From DASYPQ01 sp036006425 (GTDB lineage Bacteria > Planctomycetota > UBA1135 > GCA-002686595), in assembly GCA_036006425.1 (NCBI GenBank), contig DASYPQ010000013.1, positions 124,001 through 188,000 on the forward strand: a stretch of 64,000 nt of DNA. The letters are read 5' to 3'. The notes beneath the pieces were generated by a model. The model was not told where the DNA came from. It did not search any database and was given only the letters and a program-made list of their open reading frames with translations. Shown here one piece after another: positions 61,301 to 64,000 of the stretch (position 1 is its first letter; each line of letters opens with the position of its first letter). The position numbers and the translations under genes are program-made.

Positions 61301-61531
61301 GGCGTCGTGCCCTTGATGAGGGCGAGCGGTGCCGGCGCCGGTGCCCAGAACGTGATGGGCTCGGCGGTGTTCTGGGGCATGCTGGTCGCCACGGGACTCG
61401 GAGTGTTCCTGATCCCCGGGAACTTCGCGTTCGTCGAGCAGCTCGGGCGCAAGGGCAAGATGAAGGCCGCGGCCGAGGCTGCCGCAGCGGCTGCGCCGGA
61501 TTCGAAGCCGACCGCTGGAGGCGGACACTAG
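58349..61531 (+). CDS. RND multidrug efflux pump, HAE1 family
   Basis: 1060 residues, the normal size for AcrB/MexB relatives. It begins MANFFIRRPIVAIVIAIMTVLMG, has two large periplasmic loops between transmembrane helices 1-2 and 7-8, and the proton-relay Asp pair in GLVLAIGIVVDDAIVVVEAVMHH on helix 4. The GLAAKNAILIVEFAKAKHEQDG motif and the C-terminal LRFRPILMTAFAFILGVVPL are present. It exports hydrophobic compounds using the proton gradient. It starts three bases after the adaptor stop; substrate range cannot be read from the sequence. A Lys/Ala-rich tail follows the last helix. Confidence 0.97.
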   Translation: MANFFIRRPIVAIVIAIMTVLMGLFALKGLSVEQYPFFAPPTIRVTGTYPGASAVAVEQSVATPVEQEVNGVDDMIYMKSSNTSDGRMQLDVNFKVGVSQDNANVLTQNRVSAATARLPQEVVQQGVTVKKMSPSILMLISLYSPGKTYEANFLINYCGINLRDQLLRIPGVAQVDLFGGTDYGMRIWLEPDKLAKLGLTPSDIISAIKEQNLQAPSGKIGGEPAPKGQDFTYTVSVPSRLISASEFENIILRETETGAQIRIRDVGRAELGSQNYDSFGRLNGQPAGAMAVYLLPGANQLKASEAIYDTMAKAKELFPTDMDYRIVYDTTPAVEASINSIVHTFIEAVILVTLVVFIFLQNFRATFIPLLTVPVSLIGTFIFFPMLGFSVNTLSMFGLVLAIGIVVDDAIVVVEAVMHHIEHGKEPKEATIAAMKEVSAPVIGIALILSAVFIPVAFVGGLTGQMYQQFALTIAISVLLSAFSALSLSPALACLLLKPAGAKKKGLLAKFFGGFNKGFDWTTARYVGVSRLLVRRAFLTVVIVGVVVVGAGFFAKRVPAGFIPDEDQGIFGIAVQLPPASSLQRTSDLLAQVESFLGETEGVESYQTIGGYGAVTSTYQPNFGTIFVRLKPWEERKGEALHVKGIMAKLQGQLARVPEAIAFPFNIPTISGFGASAGFNFLLQDRSGSMSVAELGEQSRKFLATARQRPELANLFTSFDPTYPQIKIELDRDKARKLGVPINEAFQALSTAMGGSYVNDFNRFGRLFRVYVQAEGAARTQPGDIGKIYVRSKTTNEMIPLATITSTHSEPGPELTTRFNLLRSVEVNGVPAPGATSGQALAALEAVFHETMPPEMGFAYSSLSYQEKVAPPAGPTLVMAIVFVFLLLAALYESWRLPWAVLLGSPLVALGAFFGAWLRGFDNNVYVQVGLIMLIGLAAKNAILIVEFAKAKHEQDGMTVDEAALESAKLRFRPILMTAFAFILGVVPLMRASGAGAGAQNVMGSAVFWGMLVATGLGVFLIPGNFAFVEQLGRKGKMKAAAEAAAAAAPDSKPTAGGGH

Positions 61532-61533
61532 CC

Positions 61534-62973
61534 ATGAACCGGCGCCTCCTCCTCGGTCTGACCGTGCTCGCGGGCGGATGCACGCTCGGCCCGGACTACC
61601 ATCGACCCGAACTCCCCGTTCCCCAGGGCTGGCGCGAAGTCACCGCGGGCGAGCAGGAGTCGCTCGCCAACACGCCGTGGTGGGAGCTCTTCCAGGATCC
61701 GGAGCTCGTCCAGCTGATCCACACGTCGCTCACGGAGAACAAGGATCTCGCGATCGCGGTCGAGCGCATCGAAGAGGCGCGGGCGATCTACGGCTTCACG
61801 CGCGCCGACCTCTACCCGCGAGTCGACGCCGGCGCGTCCGTCAGCCGCGTCCACGTGAGCGAGAACGGCATCCCGAGCCTGCCGTCCGGCGTGGACAACG
61901 AGGGAACGATCTACAGCGTCGGCGGCGCGGTCTCCTGGGAGCTCGACTTCTTCGGTCGCGTCCGGCGCGCGACCGAGGCCGAGCTCGCGCAGATGTATGC
62001 CGCCGAGCAGTCGCGGCGCGCCGTCGTGCTCTCGCTGGTCTCGGACGTGGCGAAGGCGTACGTGGAGCTGCGGGACCTCGACCGACGCGTCGAGATCGCG
62101 CGTCGCACGCTCGAGTCGCGCATCGCCTACGTGACGCTCGCGAAGGACCGCTTCGAGGGAGGGGTCACCTCCGAGCTCGACTACCGCCAGGCCGAAGCCG
62201 AGCAGCACCGCACCGCGGAGTTCCTGTACGAATTCGAGGGACTCGTCAAGCTGAAGGAGAACGAGATCTCGCAGCTGCTCGGCCGCAATCCCGGCGCCAT
62301 CGCGCGCGGTCGCACGCTCGAGGAGATCACGTTCCCGCCGGCCGTGCCCTCGGGGCTGCCCTCGGAGCTCCTCGATCGCCGGCCCGACGTCCGCGAAGCG
62401 GAGGAGCTGCTCGCATCCGCCAACGCGCGGATCGGCTCGGCGAAGGCGCTCCTGTTCCCGAGCGTCTCGCTCACGGGCGCGTTCGGCTGGCAGAGCGCGG
62501 AGCTCGACGAGCTGCTCAAAAGCCCGTCGCGCGCCTGGTCGATCGGCGCGAACCTGCTGCAGCCGATCTTCAACGCCGGCCAGAACCGGAGGCGCGTCGA
62601 GGTCGCGGAATCCCAGCAGCGCCAGGCGCTCTCCGCCTACGAGCGCTCCGTGCTGTCCGCGTTCCGCGAGGTCGAGGACTCCCTCGCCAGCCTGAAGCAG
62701 TCGAAGCTGCGGCTCGGCTCGGCGGGCGAGCGCGTGAACGCCGAACGCAAGGTGCTCGATCTGGCCGAGACCCGCTACACCGGCGGCGTCGCCACCTACC
62801 TCGAGGTGCTCGACGCGCAGCGATCGCTGTTCGACGCCGAGCTCGACGAGACGAGCGCGCGGCGCGACCAGTTCGTGGCCCTGATCCAGCTCTACAAGGC
62901 GCTCGGCGGCGGCTGGCCGCAGGCCGCCGAAGCCGCCGATTCCAAGGATGCCGACGCGCACGTGAAGGGATAG
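61534..62973 (+). CDS. RND efflux outer-membrane factor, NodT family lipoprotein
   Basis: 479 residues from the ATG at 61534, two bases after the pump stop. The lipoprotein signal ends LAGGC and is followed by TLGPDYHRPELPVP, the usual NodT-family start. Two homologous OEP repeats contain WWELFQDPELVQLIHTSLTENKDLAIAVERI and the second-half FGWQSAELDELLKSPSRAWSIGANLLQPIFNAGQNRRRVEVAESQQRQAL. It forms the trimeric TolC-like exit duct for the pump encoded upstream, completing the tripartite system. Confidence 0.96.
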   Translation: MNRRLLLGLTVLAGGCTLGPDYHRPELPVPQGWREVTAGEQESLANTPWWELFQDPELVQLIHTSLTENKDLAIAVERIEEARAIYGFTRADLYPRVDAGASVSRVHVSENGIPSLPSGVDNEGTIYSVGGAVSWELDFFGRVRRATEAELAQMYAAEQSRRAVVLSLVSDVAKAYVELRDLDRRVEIARRTLESRIAYVTLAKDRFEGGVTSELDYRQAEAEQHRTAEFLYEFEGLVKLKENEISQLLGRNPGAIARGRTLEEITFPPAVPSGLPSELLDRRPDVREAEELLASANARIGSAKALLFPSVSLTGAFGWQSAELDELLKSPSRAWSIGANLLQPIFNAGQNRRRVEVAESQQRQALSAYERSVLSAFREVEDSLASLKQSKLRLGSAGERVNAERKVLDLAETRYTGGVATYLEVLDAQRSLFDAELDETSARRDQFVALIQLYKALGGGWPQAAEAADSKDADAHVKG

Positions 62974-62984
62974 AGGAGACCGCC

Positions 62985-63869
62985 ATGGACGAGGCTCGAG
63001 TCGAGGAGACTGCACCGGCCCCGCAAGCACGGACGAGGAAGAAGCGCTCGAGTGCGGTGAATCAGGGCGGAAAGGATCCGAGGGACCCGAAGCCGCTGAA
63101 GCGCAAGAAGTACGAGAAGCAGCTCGAGAAGCTGCAGGCCGAGCTGTGCGTCCTCCAGGAATGGATCAAGCACAAGGGTCTGCGCGTGATCATCGTGTTC
63201 GAAGGCCGCGACGCGGCCGGCAAGGGCGGCACGATCAAGGCGATCACCGAGCGCGTCAGCCCGCGCACGTTCCGTCTCGTCGCTCTTCCGGCACCCTCGG
63301 ACCGCGAGAAGTCGCAGATCTACATGCAGCGCTACATCCAGCACTTCCCGGGAGCGGGCGAGGTCGTGATCTTCGATCGCAGCTGGTACAACCGCGCCGG
63401 CGTCGAACGCGTGATGGGGTTCTGCAACGACGAGCAGTACGAAGCCTTCCTCGAGCGCATCCCCGACTACGAGAAGGACTTCATCCGCGCGGGCATCCAC
63501 CTGATCAAGTTCTGGCTCGAGGTCGGCGACGAGGAGCAGAAGCGCCGCTTCGAGGCGCGCATCGAGGATCCGCGGCGGCAGTGGAAGCTCAGCCCGATGG
63601 ACCTGCCCTCGCGCGAGCGCTGGTACGACTACTCGCGCGCGCGCGACCGGATGCTCGACGCTTCGGACACGAAGCACGCACCCTGGTATGTCGTGCGCAC
63701 GGACGACAAGAAGCGCGCGCGTCTGAACGTGATCGCCCACATCCTGCGGCTGATCCCGCACAAGAAGCTCCCGCGCGAGAAGATCAAGCTGCCCAAGCGC
63801 TCGATGAAGCACGCCTACGACGACCAGGCGACGCTGAAACGACGCAAGTTCGTGCCGGAGATCTACTGA
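62985..63869 (+). CDS. ppk2: Polyphosphate kinase 2
   Basis: 294 residues from the ATG at 62985, preceded by GAGGAG. After a Lys/Arg-rich N-terminal tail (~1-45), the P-loop kinase core has Walker A FEGRDAAGKGGTIK, the lid SDREKSQIYMQRYIQHFPGAGEVVIFDRSWYNRAGVERVMGF and a C-terminal RARLNVIAHILRLIP. Single-domain PPK2 enzymes use polyphosphate to phosphorylate GDP/ADP or, in some classes, AMP; the class cannot be assigned by eye. The gene is 11 bases after the outer-membrane factor and may share its transcript. Confidence 0.95.
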   Translation: MDEARVEETAPAPQARTRKKRSSAVNQGGKDPRDPKPLKRKKYEKQLEKLQAELCVLQEWIKHKGLRVIIVFEGRDAAGKGGTIKAITERVSPRTFRLVALPAPSDREKSQIYMQRYIQHFPGAGEVVIFDRSWYNRAGVERVMGFCNDEQYEAFLERIPDYEKDFIRAGIHLIKFWLEVGDEEQKRRFEARIEDPRRQWKLSPMDLPSRERWYDYSRARDRMLDASDTKHAPWYVVRTDDKKRARLNVIAHILRLIPHKKLPREKIKLPKRSMKHAYDDQATLKRRKFVPEIY

Positions 63870-63891
63870 GCCGGGTCGGGCCGCACGCTCC

Positions 63892-64000
63892 ATGAGCACC
63901 GGCCAAGTCGAAGCGCGCGATCGGCCCGGAATGCTCGAGCGGATCGTCCCGGCGACCGCGTGGCTGCGTGGCTACCAGGGCTCATGGTTCGTGCCGGATG
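63892..64000 (+). CDS. SulP family anion transporter, N-terminal fragment
   Basis: 36 codons from the ATG at 63892 to the window edge. After a short hydrophilic leader the sequence reads RIVPATAWLRGYQGSWFVPD, the usual N-terminus of SulP sulfate/bicarbonate permeases just before the first transmembrane helix. The assignment rests on this short match. Confidence 0.6.
   Translation, partial: MSTGQVEARDRPGMLERIVPATAWLRGYQGSWFVPD

Noticed and set aside
56564..61528. A 1654-codon open frame on the minus strand opposite the RND operon
   Set aside because: It is antisense to three well-recognised genes, is almost entirely Arg/Asp/Glu/Leu-type composition, and spans a divergent promoter region. It is an effect of high GC at third codon positions.

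Overview
The window is a GC-rich (by eye), gene-dense bacterial segment in which every large gene is intact; only the two genes at the edges are cut off. I infer a Planctomycetota-type organism, probably from an environmental assembly. The reasons are the several secreted proteins ending in a module with a CPCGN..G.GC.NS signature, a signal peptidase I with a very large insertion, many GTG and TTG starts, and abundant secreted and outer-membrane proteins of unknown function. This assignment is inference: no rRNA, tRNA or ribosomal protein gene is present to test it.

Left part (1-25.2 kb). A secreted beta-propeller protein runs off the left edge and is divergent from argS, apt and a FliA/WhiG-type sigma factor. 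Two tandem paralogous secreted proteins follow, separated by a strong hairpin. Next is a two-gene operon with a secreted protein of apparent guanidino-modifying-enzyme type, divergent from a compact birA-rph-rdgB operon. A 1376-residue subtilisin-like protease with three Ig-like repeats and two P-domains, a 12-Asp-box propeller protein and a DUF4198-like protein form a minus-strand secreted-protein block. lepA, a small secretin-N-like lipoprotein, lepB and lptB follow, with a 369-base gap holding one perfect DnaA-box match.

Middle (25.2-48 kb). A long minus-strand run holds a complete high-affinity potassium uptake locus in the order small ORF-kdpF-kdpA-kdpB-kdpC-kdpD-kdpE, followed at once by an S9 peptidase. 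A small outer-membrane barrel, a DUF2007 protein and a membrane 4-helix-bundle protein lie upstream. Divergent from these are etfB-etfA-carbinolamine dehydratase-yceH-membrane zinc-ribbon protein. An XdhC-like protein is divergent from a fused acyl-CoA monooxygenase/old yellow enzyme. An M64 peptidase and a radical SAM protein follow and converge on a hotdog thioesterase across a 13-base triplication.

Right part (48-64 kb). A Cys-rich small lipoprotein and a TPR-like secreted protein come first, then a barrel lipoprotein, a DUF4105 membrane protein and an alpha/beta-hydrolase lipoprotein. An overlapping DcaP-like porin/lipoprotein/DASS transporter operon probably imports dicarboxylates. A TRIC-type channel gene is divergent from a full tripartite RND efflux operon (adaptor, pump, outer-membrane factor), then ppk2 and the start of a SulP-type transporter.

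Features most worth checking are: an Illumina-adapter-like sequence between argS and apt; the C-terminal module shared by at least three secreted proteins, with a divergent form on a fourth; the unannotated 29-residue membrane peptide ahead of kdpF; and the secreted guanidino-enzyme-like protein paired with a small membrane protein.
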